Shown here: positions 1 through 8,585 of the stretch, in pieces | Layout: every line of letters begins with the position of its first letter | Position numbering within the stretch: position 1 is the stretch's first letter | Assembly: GCF_024345225.1 (NCBI RefSeq) | Contig: NZ_BROD01000001.1 | Coordinates: 1-64,000 of the forward strand | Direction: 5' to 3' | Source of the DNA: Clostridium sp. TW13 | GTDB lineage: Bacteria > Bacillota > Clostridia > Clostridiales > Clostridiaceae | Length of the DNA: 64,000 bases | Translations under genes and position numbers: made by a program | Notes under the pieces: generated by a model | The model's database searches: none | What the model was told of the DNA's origin: nothing | Seen by the model: the letters and a program-made list of their open reading frames with translations, nothing else

Positions 1-186
1 GAAACCTTAGGATTAAATAATGCAGATATGGTCTTTACACTTAAGACTGAACCACTTGTAAAAGCAGGTCTTGATGTAAATAAACTTGCAGGAAGTGGCT
101 GGACGTTTAAGGCAGCAAGTAAAGATGATATGGGTATGGGACAAAGTCCAGATGAGATAGTTAAGGTATTTAAACTTAAAGCATAG
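1..186 (+). CDS. 3' end of an unidentified protein (partial)
   Basis: The frame is open from the first base to the TAG at 184-186, giving the last 61 residues of a protein that begins outside the window. The fragment is soluble-looking, starts ETLGLNNADMV and ends EIVKVFKLKA, with a Met/Gly-rich patch (DDMGMG) near the end. I do not recognise the family. A hairpin terminator follows within 10 bases, so it is the last gene of its transcript and is separate from the copper operon that follows. Confidence 0.6.
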   Translation, partial: ETLGLNNADMVFTLKTEPLVKAGLDVNKLAGSGWTFKAASKDDMGMGQSPDEIVKVFKLKA

Positions 187-191
187 CTAAT

Positions 192-225
192 TATATCCCC
201 TCAAAATAGGAGGGGAAAATTTTTA
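192..225 (+). terminator. intrinsic terminator of the upstream gene
   Basis: TCCCCT (196-201) pairs with AGGGGA (211-216), followed by an A/T tract ending in TTTTT. It separates the partial gene from csoR. Confidence 0.6.
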
Positions 226-236
226 TGTAATAACTA

Positions 237-265
237 TTGAAATTATTTCTCATTTGTACTATACT
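237..265 (+). promoter_or_regulatory. csoR-copA-copZ promoter
   Basis: TTGAAA at 237-242 and TATACT at 260-265 with a 17-base spacer form a sigma-A-type promoter. The CsoR operator lies immediately downstream of the -10 box, where bound repressor would block initiation. Confidence 0.65.
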
Positions 266-271
266 CAAAAT

Positions 272-294
272 ATACCCCCCTACAGGGGTGGGGT
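272..294 (+). promoter_or_regulatory. CsoR operator (copper box)
   Basis: The site reads ATACCCCCCTACAGGGGTGG then GGTA, a G/C-rich pseudo-palindrome in an otherwise A/T-rich leader. It matches the known CsoR/copA operator pattern (TACCC...GGGGTA). It sits between the -10 box and the csoR ribosome binding site, consistent with autoregulation relieved by Cu(I). Confidence 0.8.
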
Positions 295-312
295 AACAAA
301 GGAGGTAGGCAA

Positions 313-579
313 ATGAACGAAGAAAAGAAAAAAGCACTACAATGTTTAAAAACCTCGAAGGGTCAAATTGAGGGAATAATAAAAATGATAGAAGATGGAC
401 GTTACTGCGTTGATATATCGAATCAAATTATAGCTGCTCAGGCATTATTGAAGAAAGCAAATTTATTAATCTTAAAACAACATATGGAGCATTGCGTTAA
501 GACAGCAGTTATGGAAGATAAGGCAGACGAAAAAATAGAAGAAATTATAGATATCTTATCAAAGATAATGAACAAATAA
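313..579 (+). CDS. csoR: copper-sensing transcriptional repressor CsoR
   Basis: An 88-residue all-helical protein of the DUF156/CsoR family. The Cu(I) ligands of the family are present with the correct spacing: Cys32, His57 and Cys61 (YCVD and HMEHC), the C-H-C set of copper sensors. CsoR binds its operator when copper-free and releases it when Cu(I) binds. The start ATG has a strong GGAGG site at 301-305. A matching operator lies just upstream, and copA and copZ follow on the same strand after 32 and 80 bases, so the three form a copper-efflux operon with the regulator first. The His ligand argues against a sulfur-sensing CstR relative. Confidence 0.93.
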   Translation: MNEEKKKALQCLKTSKGQIEGIIKMIEDGRYCVDISNQIIAAQALLKKANLLILKQHMEHCVKTAVMEDKADEKIEEIIDILSKIMNK

Positions 580-611
580 GATTTTAATTAAATCTTTATG
601 GAGGTGAACTT

Positions 612-3071
612 ATGACAAATAAATCATTAAAAATAGAAGGAATGACCTGTGCAGCTTGTGCTAAGGCTGTAGAGAGGGCAACAAAGAAATTGGATGGAGT
701 TTCAGAATCAAGTGTAAACTTTGCTACAGAAAAACTTAATATAAGCTTTGATGAAGGTTCAGTTTCTGTGCCAGATATTCAAGCAGCTATAGAAAAGGCA
801 GGATATAAGGCAATTGTAGAATCAAAAAGTAAGACTTTAAAAATAGAAGGAATGACTTGTGCAGCCTGTGCCAAAGCTGTAGAAAGAGCAACAAAGAAAT
901 TAGATGGAGTTACAGAGTCAAGTGTGAATTTTGCCACAGAAAAATTAAATATAAGCTATGAGCCTTCAAAGGTTAGAGTAGCAGATATAAAGAAGGCAAT
1001 AGAAAAGGCTGGTTACAAAACTTTGGAGGAAGAAGTAACTACAGTAGATGAAGACAAGGTTAAGAAGGAAAATGAAATAAAATTAATGTGGAAGAAGTTT
1101 ATTATTTCATTAATATTCACAGTTCCTCTACTTACTGTTTCCATGGGACATATGATAGCTGAGAAACTAGGGTATAGTCTACCAAGCTTTATTGATCCAA
1201 TGATTAGCCCTAGAACTTTTGCTCTAGTACAATTAGCGTTAGTAATTCCAGTTCTTATTGCAGGAAATAGATTCTTTAGAGTAGGTTTTAAATCTTTAAT
1301 TAGAAGAAGTCCTAACATGGATTCGTTGATAGCTGTTGGTACTTCAGCAGCCTTCCTATATGGAATATTTGCAATAGTGCAGATTTTTCAGGGCAATACT
1401 GATTATGCTATGGATTTATATTTTGAATCTGCAGGAGTTATTATAACTCTTATCAGTTTAGGTAAATATTTAGAATCAGTTACAAAGGGAAAAACTTCAG
1501 AAGCTATTAAAAAGCTAATGGGTCTTGCACCAAAGACAGCCATAGTTATAAGAGAGGGTAAGGAAATTGAAACTCCTATAGATGAAGTTGAAGTTGGAGA
1601 TATTATTTTAGTTAAACCAGGTGAAAAGATGCCGGTAGACGGAGAAGTGATTGAAGGAACAACTTCTGTAGATGAATCTATGCTTACAGGGGAGAGCATC
1701 CCTGTAGAAAAAAACATTGGTGACAAGATAATAGGTGCAAGTATAAATAAAAATGGTTCAATAAAATACAAGGCAACAAGAGTTGGGAAGGACACAGCCT
1801 TGGCTCAGATAATTAAGTTAGTTGAAGATGCTCAAGGTTCAAAAGCTCCAATAGCTAAGATGGCTGATATAATTTCAGGTTACTTTGTTCCAGTTGTTAT
1901 GTCCATAGCTGTTATTTCAGGACTTGCATGGTACTTATCTGGTGAAACAGCAGTCTTTGCACTTACTATTTTTATTTCGGTTTTAGTGATAGCTTGTCCT
2001 TGCGCTTTAGGGCTAGCTACTCCAACAGCTATAATGGTTGGTACAGGAAAAGGTGCAGAATATGGTGTTCTAATTAAGAGTGGTGTTGCATTAGAAACTG
2101 CCCATAGGATTAAAACAATAGTATTTGATAAAACTGGAACCATAACAGAAGGAAAACCTAAGGTTACTGATGTGGTGACTGCTAATGATGTAAATAAAGA
2201 CTACTTATTACAATTAGCTGCATCAGCAGAGAAAGGTTCTGAGCATCCTCTTGGTGAAGCAATTGTAAAAGAAGCAGAAGAAAAATCATTAGAATTTAAA
2301 AAGTTAGAATCTTTCAAAGCTATTCCTGGCCATGGAATAGAAGTTAAGATAGATGATAAAAATATCTTGCTTGGTAACAGAAAACTTATGGTGGAACGAA
2401 ATATATCTTTAGAAAACTTAGAGGAAACTTCACATAAGTTAGCAGGAGAAGGAAAAACTCCTATGTATATAGCCATAGATGAAGAGATTTCAGGAATAAT
2501 AGCTGTTGCTGATACTGTGAAAGAAAATAGTAAAAAGGCAATAGAAAAACTTCATCAAATGGGTATAGAAGTAGCGATGATAACAGGAGACAATAAGAGA
2601 ACTGCTGAAGCTATAGCTAAGCAGGTTGGTATTGATAGAATATTAGCTGAAGTACTACCTCAAGATAAAGCAAGTGAAGTTAAAAAACTTCAAGCAGAAG
2701 GCAAGAAGGTTGCTATGGTTGGTGATGGTATAAATGATGCTCCAGCTTTAGCTCAAGCAGACATAGGTATAGCCATAGGTTCAGGTACAGATGTTGCAAT
2801 GGAATCAGCTGATATAGTCCTTATGAGAAGTGATCTGATGGATGTACCAACAGCAATCCAACTAAGCAAGAAAACTATAACCAACATTAAAGAGAATCTA
2901 TTCTGGGCATTTGGGTACAATACCTTAGGTATTCCAGTTGCTATGGGAATTCTATATATATTTGGAGGACCACTTTTGAACCCAATAATTGCAGCAGCTG
3001 CTATGAGTTTTAGCTCAGTGTCAGTGTTATTAAATGCTTTAAGACTAAAGAGGTTCAAACCAGTTAGATAA
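612..3071 (+). CDS. copA: Cu(I)-exporting P1B-type ATPase CopA
   Basis: An 819-residue P-type ATPase that pumps Cu(I) out of the cytoplasm. Two N-terminal heavy-metal-associated domains each carry GMTCAACAK (near residues 10-18 and 80-88). The membrane metal motif CPC is at 462-464, the phosphorylated Asp is D506 in DKTGT, and EHPLGE and GDGIND mark the nucleotide and hinge domains. The last membrane pair has YN and MSFSS, the combination typical of Cu(I) P1B-1 pumps. The two HMA domains are almost identical in protein and DNA (about 626-755 and 836-962), which suggests a recent internal duplication. It lies between csoR and copZ in the CsoR operon. Confidence 0.95.
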   Translation: MTNKSLKIEGMTCAACAKAVERATKKLDGVSESSVNFATEKLNISFDEGSVSVPDIQAAIEKAGYKAIVESKSKTLKIEGMTCAACAKAVERATKKLDGVTESSVNFATEKLNISYEPSKVRVADIKKAIEKAGYKTLEEEVTTVDEDKVKKENEIKLMWKKFIISLIFTVPLLTVSMGHMIAEKLGYSLPSFIDPMISPRTFALVQLALVIPVLIAGNRFFRVGFKSLIRRSPNMDSLIAVGTSAAFLYGIFAIVQIFQGNTDYAMDLYFESAGVIITLISLGKYLESVTKGKTSEAIKKLMGLAPKTAIVIREGKEIETPIDEVEVGDIILVKPGEKMPVDGEVIEGTTSVDESMLTGESIPVEKNIGDKIIGASINKNGSIKYKATRVGKDTALAQIIKLVEDAQGSKAPIAKMADIISGYFVPVVMSIAVISGLAWYLSGETAVFALTIFISVLVIACPCALGLATPTAIMVGTGKGAEYGVLIKSGVALETAHRIKTIVFDKTGTITEGKPKVTDVVTANDVNKDYLLQLAASAEKGSEHPLGEAIVKEAEEKSLEFKKLESFKAIPGHGIEVKIDDKNILLGNRKLMVERNISLENLEETSHKLAGEGKTPMYIAIDEEISGIIAVADTVKENSKKAIEKLHQMGIEVAMITGDNKRTAEAIAKQVGIDRILAEVLPQDKASEVKKLQAEGKKVAMVGDGINDAPALAQADIGIAIGSGTDVAMESADIVLMRSDLMDVPTAIQLSKKTITNIKENLFWAFGYNTLGIPVAMGILYIFGGPLLNPIIAAAAMSFSSVSVLLNALRLKRFKPVR

Positions 3072-3151
3072 ATGTAACCAAATTTGCATATAAAAATAGA
3101 TTACTATTTATATATAAAATATTTAAACATAAATTTAAGGAGGAACAAAAA

Positions 3152-3367
3152 ATGAAAAAGAAAATATTGGTTGAAGGAATGAGCTGTGGACACTGTGTTA
3201 ATCATGTTAAGGAAGCTCTAGTAGAACTTAAAGGAGTAACAAATGCAGATGTAGATTTAGCTTCTAAAACAGCAGTTATTGAAGTTTCAGAAGAAGTAAC
3301 TGATGATGCTATAAAATTTGCTATAGATGATGCTGGATATGAAGTTGTAGGAATAGAAACAGTATAA
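3152..3367 (+). CDS. copZ: copper chaperone CopZ
   Basis: A 71-residue single heavy-metal-associated domain with the Cu(I) site Cys12-Gly-His-Cys15 (GMSCGHC), the usual size for CopZ. Proteins of this type hand Cu(I) to the N-terminal domains of CopA and to CsoR. A strong AAGGAGG site precedes the ATG. It is the last gene of the copper operon; a clear terminator follows 15 bases after the stop. The sequence is more divergent than the two CopA domains, so it is not a recent copy of them. Confidence 0.92.
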   Translation: MKKKILVEGMSCGHCVNHVKEALVELKGVTNADVDLASKTAVIEVSEEVTDDAIKFAIDDAGYEVVGIETV

Positions 3368-3382
3368 ACAGATAACAACAGG

Positions 3383-3416
3383 GCCTTGGTATTTTGTGTA
3401 CCAAGGCTTCTTTTTC
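3383..3416 (+). terminator. terminator of the copper operon
   Basis: GCCTTGGT (3383-3390) pairs perfectly with ACCAAGGC (3400-3407), followed by a T-rich run. Confidence 0.85.
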
Positions 3417-3461
3417 TATGTGAAAATAGATAATAAGTTTAAATGTCCACTTCATATGAAA

Positions 3462-3899
3462 TTACTGAAATACCTTTATAAAGTTTTTTTGCTCTTTCTT
3501 GCAAATATATCCATGCCTTTGATAAAAACTATGAGCATTTAATCTAGTAATGCCTGATGATAATCTTATTCCAGTATATCCATTTTTCTCAGCCCAGCAT
3601 TCAATGGCATTTATTAATTCATTACCAACACCAGTATTTCTAAACTTTTCTTTGACAACAAATCCCAATATATTAATTAGAGAATCGGAGTAAAGTAACT
3701 CATATGGGCTTCCGTGAATATAACCAATCACTTCGTTATATTTCTCAGCAACTAAAATAATATCGTTTGTATTTTTAGTTATATATACAATTCTCTCTTT
3801 AACCTTTTCTATAGTGTATGGGTATCCTAACTCTTGATTTAGCAAATATATATCATTATAATCAGTAATTTTTATTTTTCTAATATTTATTTTTTCCAC
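3462..3899 (-). CDS. GNAT-family N-acetyltransferase
   Basis: A 145-residue single-domain GNAT protein. The acetyl-CoA-binding region is recognisable as VVKEKFRNTGVGNELINAIE (R/Q-x-x-G-x-G/A type) near residues 84-103, followed by the usual GIRLSSG strand and the FYQRHGY motif near the C-terminus. The acceptor cannot be predicted; these enzymes acetylate amino groups of small molecules or protein N-termini. It is transcribed convergently toward the copper operon, shares no operon with its neighbours, and is one of four GNAT proteins within 5 kb. Confidence 0.8.
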   Translation of the reverse strand: MEKINIRKIKITDYNDIYLLNQELGYPYTIEKVKERIVYITKNTNDIILVAEKYNEVIGYIHGSPYELLYSDSLINILGFVVKEKFRNTGVGNELINAIECWAEKNGYTGIRLSSGITRLNAHSFYQRHGYICKKEQKNFIKVFQ

Positions 3900-4321
3900 T
3901 CCTAATCCCTCTCAACTACTTTTTTTATATAGCGAATCAACACATTGACAGTTTATCTTTAAAAAATAAATTTGTTGATTTTAATATAAATATTAAACCT
4001 CTTTCTCATTACCTTACAGTACCATAATATCCTCAATTTCATGTTAAGGTGGAACTAATATTATATATATAGTTGTTCTAATTTGGTAGTTGTAAATTTA
4101 TCATAAATCACCATTGCATATATGTTCATCATGTGATTTTTCTGATTCCTCATCAGTAGGTAGTTTAAATTTGATTTAGGTTACTTGTTTTTATATAGAG
4201 GAAGTATTTAGTGTGTAAATGGGAATTGAAATATATGGTATAATTAAATTACAATTTTAAAATTACATAAGTATGTTTACTAATAATATTTATTATTAGA
4301 GTTTGCAAGGGGGATATAATT
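3900..4321. other. 422-base A/T-rich intergenic region
   Basis: Divergent region between the GNAT gene and the ferredoxin-nitroreductase. TATAAT at 4239-4244 could be the -10 box of the downstream gene, but no convincing -35 is present. I see no further gene or structured RNA. Confidence 0.4.
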
Positions 4322-5233
4322 ATGGCTCTAAAAACAGGTAGATTTTATGATTGTGCAGAAGTTAAGATAGACACAGACAAATGTATTGTCTGTGGTCTTT
4401 GCGTAAAGGTATGTAAGGGAGTACCATTATTTATAGAAGATAACATGGTAAAGGTAGATCAGAGTAGAGTATTTGGATGTATTGCTTGTGGACAATGTAT
4501 GGCAGTCTGTCCTAATAATGCCATAAAAATTAATGGTAGAGATATGAGTCCAGAGGATGTTATTGAAATGCCTAAAGCTGAAGATAGAGCTGACTATGAA
4601 AGTTTAAAATCATTAATGTTGTCTCGTAGAAGTGTCAGAGATTTTAAAAAACAAAGAGTAGAGCGTGAGGTTATAGAAAAAATATTGGATTCAGCATCAA
4701 CTTGTCCAAATGGTCTTGGAAGTTCTGATGTTGAAATTCTAGTTTTGGATGGAAATGAAAAGGTTCAAGAGTTTACAGCAGATATAATCAAGGCTTTAAA
4801 AAAGAATATGTGGTTATTTTCACCTATAATGCTTAAGATTTATAGGCCATTTATGAGAAAGGCATCCTATGATTCTCTTAAAACTTTTGCTGCAACTGCA
4901 CTAAAAGCATTTGTTGATAATTATGATGAAGGCAGGGATTGGCTAACACATTCTGCTCCTCTTGCAATGCTTTTTCATGTATCTCCATATGCAGATCCTG
5001 CTGACCCATATATTCCAGCAACTTATGCAATGCTTGCAGCACAGTCATTAGGGTTAGGAACTTGTATGTTAGGAACACCAAACCTTTTGCTAAATTACTT
5101 TGGAAAGAAGTTTAAAGTTAAATATGGTGTGCCACTAAAAAATAAAAATGGAATAATGGTTGTTTTCGGGTATCCTGAAATTAAGTATAAATCTGCATTG
5201 AAGAGAAGGTTTGCGGATATTAAGTTTTATTAA
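4322..5233 (+). CDS. ferredoxin-nitroreductase fusion protein
   Basis: A 303-residue flavoprotein with an N-terminal two-cluster ferredoxin and a C-terminal nitroreductase fold. The [4Fe-4S] ligands are Cys21, 24, 27, 31 and Cys53, 56, 59, 63 (CIVCGLCVKVC and CIACGQCMAVC). The nitroreductase part starts near residue 97 with LSRRSVRDF, the FMN-binding motif of the family. Such fusions are common in clostridia and are thought to pass electrons from ferredoxin to FMN and then to an unknown acceptor; the substrate is not predictable here. A GGGGG ribosome site precedes the ATG. It is followed after 37 bases by acetyltransferase genes on the same strand. Confidence 0.88.
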   Translation: MALKTGRFYDCAEVKIDTDKCIVCGLCVKVCKGVPLFIEDNMVKVDQSRVFGCIACGQCMAVCPNNAIKINGRDMSPEDVIEMPKAEDRADYESLKSLMLSRRSVRDFKKQRVEREVIEKILDSASTCPNGLGSSDVEILVLDGNEKVQEFTADIIKALKKNMWLFSPIMLKIYRPFMRKASYDSLKTFAATALKAFVDNYDEGRDWLTHSAPLAMLFHVSPYADPADPYIPATYAMLAAQSLGLGTCMLGTPNLLLNYFGKKFKVKYGVPLKNKNGIMVVFGYPEIKYKSALKRRFADIKFY

Positions 5234-5270
5234 TTAAATTACAAGTTGGTTTGAAGGAGAAATTAAAAGT

Positions 5271-5726
5271 ATGGTATTTAGATTGGCAACAGAAAGTGAT
5301 TTAGAAACTCTTGCAGAAATGAGATGGCAACATGAATATGAAGAGACAAATAATTTCAATATAACCAAGGATGAATTTATCAGCCATTGTAAAGTGTTTT
5401 TAAAAGAAGGGCTAGAGAGTAATACATGGGTATATTGGATTGCAGAAGAGGAAGGTAGTATTATAGCTAATATTTATGTGAATAGAATACGAAAAGTACC
5501 TAAACCTCAAAAATTGTTTGCGGAAATTGGTTATATAACAAATGTACATACAAAAGAAGAATATAGAAATAAGGGCACTGGAACTGAATTGCTTAATAAA
5601 GTAAAACATTGGGCTGTAGAAAATGAAATAGAGCTATTATTTCTTTGGCCAAGCAAAAAGTCAGTTAATTATTATGAACGACAAGGATTTTCTATGAAAA
5701 ATGAGATATTGGAATTAGAGTTATAA
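5271..5726 (+). CDS. GNAT-family N-acetyltransferase
   Basis: A 151-residue GNAT protein starting MVFRLATESD, with an AAGGAGA ribosome site. The acetyl-CoA loop is seen in YRNKGTGTELLNKV (about residues 98-111), and the C-terminal NYYERQGF motif is typical. The internal YITNVHTKEEYR strand fits motif A. The substrate is unknown. It sits in a same-strand run from the nitroreductase through 8114, probably one transcription unit, although none of the neighbours points to a shared pathway. Confidence 0.82.
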   Translation: MVFRLATESDLETLAEMRWQHEYEETNNFNITKDEFISHCKVFLKEGLESNTWVYWIAEEEGSIIANIYVNRIRKVPKPQKLFAEIGYITNVHTKEEYRNKGTGTELLNKVKHWAVENEIELLFLWPSKKSVNYYERQGFSMKNEILELEL

Positions 5727-5760
5727 AAATAATGTGATAATTAAATGCTGGGGGATTAAT

Positions 5761-6261
5761 ATGAGTAGAGTAAGAATATATTTTAAAAAGTTTTCTACAG
5801 AAGAGGATTTTCATTATTTTTCAAAGCTGACTTTTAATGAAGAAGTAATGATAATGAATTATGGAAGAGTATTTACTCTAGAAGAATCTAAAAAATTTTA
5901 TCAGGGTATTTTAAGTGTGAATTCAAAACATGAAGCTTTAGGATATTTTAAAGTTTTTGAAAAGACTATAGATGATTTTATAGGACTTGCAGCAATTTAC
6001 GCTGATGATGATTTGGCAGAAGCTGAGGTTGAATATATGTTACTTCCTGAATATTGGGGAAAAGGATACGGTAGTGAAATTGTTGGAGAATTAATAGAAT
6101 TAGCAAAAACTGAAGGTATAAATAAGGTTATAGCTACAATAGATCCAAAGAATATAGCTTCAAGAAAGATATTAACCAATAATGGATTTAAGTCTTGCAA
6201 AACTTTCACAATAGATGATGGTTCTTTAGCAGAAACGTTAAGCAAGGATGTACTATTTTAG
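5761..6261 (+). CDS. RimJ/RimL-type GNAT acetyltransferase
   Basis: A 166-residue protein. I place the start at the ATG at 5761 (MSRVRIYF) because GGGGG lies 6 bases upstream of it; the frame is open further upstream but no ribosome site serves an earlier start. The motif LLPEYWGKGYGSEIVGELIE is the acetyl-CoA-binding region characteristic of RimJ/RimL-like enzymes, and NIASRKILTNNGF is the family's C-terminal signature. These enzymes acetylate protein N-terminal residues or small amines; the target here is unknown. Second of two consecutive acetyltransferase genes. Confidence 0.82.
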   Translation: MSRVRIYFKKFSTEEDFHYFSKLTFNEEVMIMNYGRVFTLEESKKFYQGILSVNSKHEALGYFKVFEKTIDDFIGLAAIYADDDLAEAEVEYMLLPEYWGKGYGSEIVGELIELAKTEGINKVIATIDPKNIASRKILTNNGFKSCKTFTIDDGSLAETLSKDVLF

Positions 6262-6318
6262 AGTTTTACGATATTATTATGTATGTATACTAATAAATAT
6301 TAGGTAGAAGGTGAGAAG

Positions 6319-7113
6319 ATGCATAGGCTAATATTAGGTATGCCAACATTGATTGAGACAAGCACCTTGGAAGAAAGCGTGGAAATATGTTCGGAGTTAG
6401 GTTTAGATTTTGTTGAAATAAATATGAATCTTCCTCAATATCAGATAAATACTCTTAATGTAGATAAGGCTAAAAGGTTAATGGAAGAGAAAAATATATT
6501 TTTTACAATTCATCTTGATGAGAACATTAATGTAAGTGATTTTAACTTAGATGTGGCAAAAGCATATGTAGATACAGTATTATGGACAATAGAACTTGCA
6601 AAAGAACTAAAAATACCTATACTTAATATGCATATGAATTCGGGAGTTCACTTTACCTTACCAGAGGAGAAGGTATATTTATTTGATAAGTATAAAGACG
6701 TGTATTTAGATTGCTTAAAAAGTTTTCGTGACATCTGCACTGAAACTATAGGTAATTCTGAAATAAAGATATGCATTGAAAATTGTAGTGGATACAAAAA
6801 CTTCATGAGAGAAGGAATTGATCTATTGCTTGAGAGTGAAGTGTTTGGTTTAACATTAGATATTGGGCATAACTATATTGCAAATGAAGTTGATTCACAA
6901 TTCATTTTAGGACGAGCCAATAGATTAACTCACATGCATATTCATGATGCAAAGAAAAACAAGGATCATTTGGCGCTTGGGACAGGTGAAATTGATTTAG
7001 AAGAAAAAATAAGAATTGCAAAAGAAAATAAGTGCAGATGTGTGCTTGAAACCAAAACCATTGCTGGTTTAAAAGAATCTGTGAAGTATATTAGGCATCT
7101 TGAAAGCACATAG
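6319..7113 (+). CDS. sugar phosphate isomerase/epimerase-like TIM-barrel protein
   Basis: A 264-residue protein of the xylose-isomerase-like/AP endonuclease 2 superfamily. Metal-ligand candidates are seen at strand ends: ICIENCSGY (Glu), LTLDIGHNY (Asp, His), HMHIHDAK (His) and VLETKT (Glu), with LGTGEID near the end as in sugar epimerases. These proteins use a divalent metal to isomerise or epimerise sugars, or to cut abasic DNA; residues here favour the sugar type but the substrate is not known. GTGAG precedes the ATG. It lies in the same-strand gene run after the acetyltransferases. Confidence 0.75.
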   Translation: MHRLILGMPTLIETSTLEESVEICSELGLDFVEINMNLPQYQINTLNVDKAKRLMEEKNIFFTIHLDENINVSDFNLDVAKAYVDTVLWTIELAKELKIPILNMHMNSGVHFTLPEEKVYLFDKYKDVYLDCLKSFRDICTETIGNSEIKICIENCSGYKNFMREGIDLLLESEVFGLTLDIGHNYIANEVDSQFILGRANRLTHMHIHDAKKNKDHLALGTGEIDLEEKIRIAKENKCRCVLETKTIAGLKESVKYIRHLEST

Positions 7114-7170
7114 GTTTATATGGTAGTATATTTGGATGTTTTAAATAATAAAATTGAGGAGATGAAGTTA

Positions 7171-7656
7171 ATGAATTTTATAAGTGAAAATTTAATCTTA
7201 ATTATTATTGGAGTAGTTTTATTCTATGCGGTGTTTAAGTTTTTAAAGGGAGTTATCAAGTTAATAATAGCAATAATATTAGCTTTAACAGTAGGGGTAA
7301 GCTGTTACAATCTTTTAATAAGTCATAAATCACTTAGTTATGAGATCAACAGATACAAAACTGATTTTAGTTATATAAGCCAAATGAAGGATATAACTGT
7401 GGAAGCAAAAGCTGATGTAGATAAAATTAAGCAAGGACAAAATGTAAAAGAAAATATTAACGACATTGTTGCTCTAAGAGATAAGGCTAATAAGCTTGAT
7501 CATAGTTCAGACATTGATTTTATTCATAAGAAATATATTGGAGCTATGGATGATATCATTGTTGCTACCAAGGGTTATTCTACAGCTAAGAATGCTACGC
7601 AAGAAATAGATAAGGCTTCGAAAAGCTTAGAAATAAGTCTTAAAGATATATTTTAA
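7171..7656 (+). CDS. small membrane protein of unknown function
   Basis: A 161-residue protein. The start is placed at 7171 (MNFISENLI) because TGAGGAGA lies 8 bases upstream; the frame continues further upstream without a ribosome site. Two adjacent hydrophobic segments (about residues 6-23 and 27-47) are followed by a mostly helical, charged region of about 110 residues. I recognise no family. It overlaps the next gene by one base (TAATG), which implies translational coupling to the acetyltransferase. Confidence 0.6.
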   Translation: MNFISENLILIIIGVVLFYAVFKFLKGVIKLIIAIILALTVGVSCYNLLISHKSLSYEINRYKTDFSYISQMKDITVEAKADVDKIKQGQNVKENINDIVALRDKANKLDHSSDIDFIHKKYIGAMDDIIVATKGYSTAKNATQEIDKASKSLEISLKDIF

Positions 7657-8114
7657 TGGATAGCATGAATGAATTAATAATTAAAATTGTAGATAAGGCA
7701 ACAGAAAGAGTAGCTAAAGAGCTTGTGATAAAAGGATTAACTGAGCATTTTGGTAGTTATGATGCTACATTTAATCCTGATTTAGAGAGTATACTTAAAT
7801 ATTATACTGAAGCAGGAGAGTTGTTTTTTGTTGCTTTGGATAATGAGAAGGTAGTAGGAGCAGGAGCCTTAATTAAAGAGAACCATGAAGTTGGCAGGAT
7901 TGTTCGTATGTCAGTAGATAAAGAGTGTAGAGGGCAAGGAATTGCTAAGAAAATAATCTCTTCCATTGAGCAAGCTGCTAAAGATAAAAATTATAAGCAA
8001 ATAGTATTGGAAACTAATAATGATTGGTATGATGCTATAGGCTTATATAAAAGTTGTGGTTATATCCAAGTTTGTGATGATGGAACAGATGTGCATTTCA
8101 CCAAAAATCTTTAA
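7656..8114 (+). CDS. GNAT-family N-acetyltransferase
   Basis: A 152-residue GNAT protein whose ATG shares a base with the stop of the preceding gene; an in-frame ATG at 7665 is an alternative start. Motif A is clear: VRMSVDKECRGQGIAKKIIS (about residues 83-102), followed by LETNNDWYDAIGLYKSCGY, the usual C-terminal half. The substrate is unknown. It ends the same-strand run that begins at 4322 and is closed by a strong terminator. Confidence 0.82.
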   Translation: MDSMNELIIKIVDKATERVAKELVIKGLTEHFGSYDATFNPDLESILKYYTEAGELFFVALDNEKVVGAGALIKENHEVGRIVRMSVDKECRGQGIAKKIISSIEQAAKDKNYKQIVLETNNDWYDAIGLYKSCGYIQVCDDGTDVHFTKNL

Positions 8115-8124
8115 TATGTATATA

Positions 8125-8175
8125 AAAAGACTGTAATGAGTTTATTTTTAATAGATTTATTACAGTCTTTTTGTT
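8125..8175 (+). terminator. intrinsic terminator
   Basis: AAAAGACTGTAAT (8125-8137) pairs perfectly with ATTACAGTCTTTT (8159-8171), followed by T-rich sequence. Confidence 0.88.
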
Positions 8176-8585
8176 TAATAATTTTTAATAATTATTTGTC
8201 GATATAAGTAGAAGAAAAGACTGTAAATTATAAAGTGTGAAAAATATAAAATGTTCGCCATGTGCGCTGTATTTTTATTAATTTTGAAAGGTGCTTGAAT
8301 AAGTAAATATGTGTAAAAAGATTTTTGATACAAATATAATTAATAAAGTTTTTTTTAACAATTTAATATTTAAGTGGGTATTTACATATGAAAATATCAT
8401 CTTTATAAAAAGGAAAGTTATAACAACAATGTTTTAATGTAAATTAATCAAATTGTTTACTATTATTACTATTAAGTATATCTAACAAAAAACGATAATA
8501 AAATACATGTAAAACTTTATTATAGTGAAATGTTTTAATAAAATTAAAAAACGTCAAAAAATTAAAGAAGTATGGAGGTAGATGA
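8176..8585. other. 410-base leader of the chemoreceptor gene
   Basis: Very A/T-rich. I looked for a c-di-GMP or other riboswitch ahead of the chemoreceptor and found no conserved core. A GGAGG site at 8574-8578 serves the next gene. Nothing else is supported. Confidence 0.4.

Noticed and set aside
1403-1795. 130-codon minus-strand frame inside copA
   Set aside because: It lies wholly inside a well-supported gene, has Ser/Ile-rich antisense composition and no ribosome site.
8115-8585. c-di-GMP riboswitch ahead of the chemoreceptor
   Set aside because: The conserved core elements of c-di-GMP-I or -II aptamers are not found; the leader is plain A/T-rich sequence.
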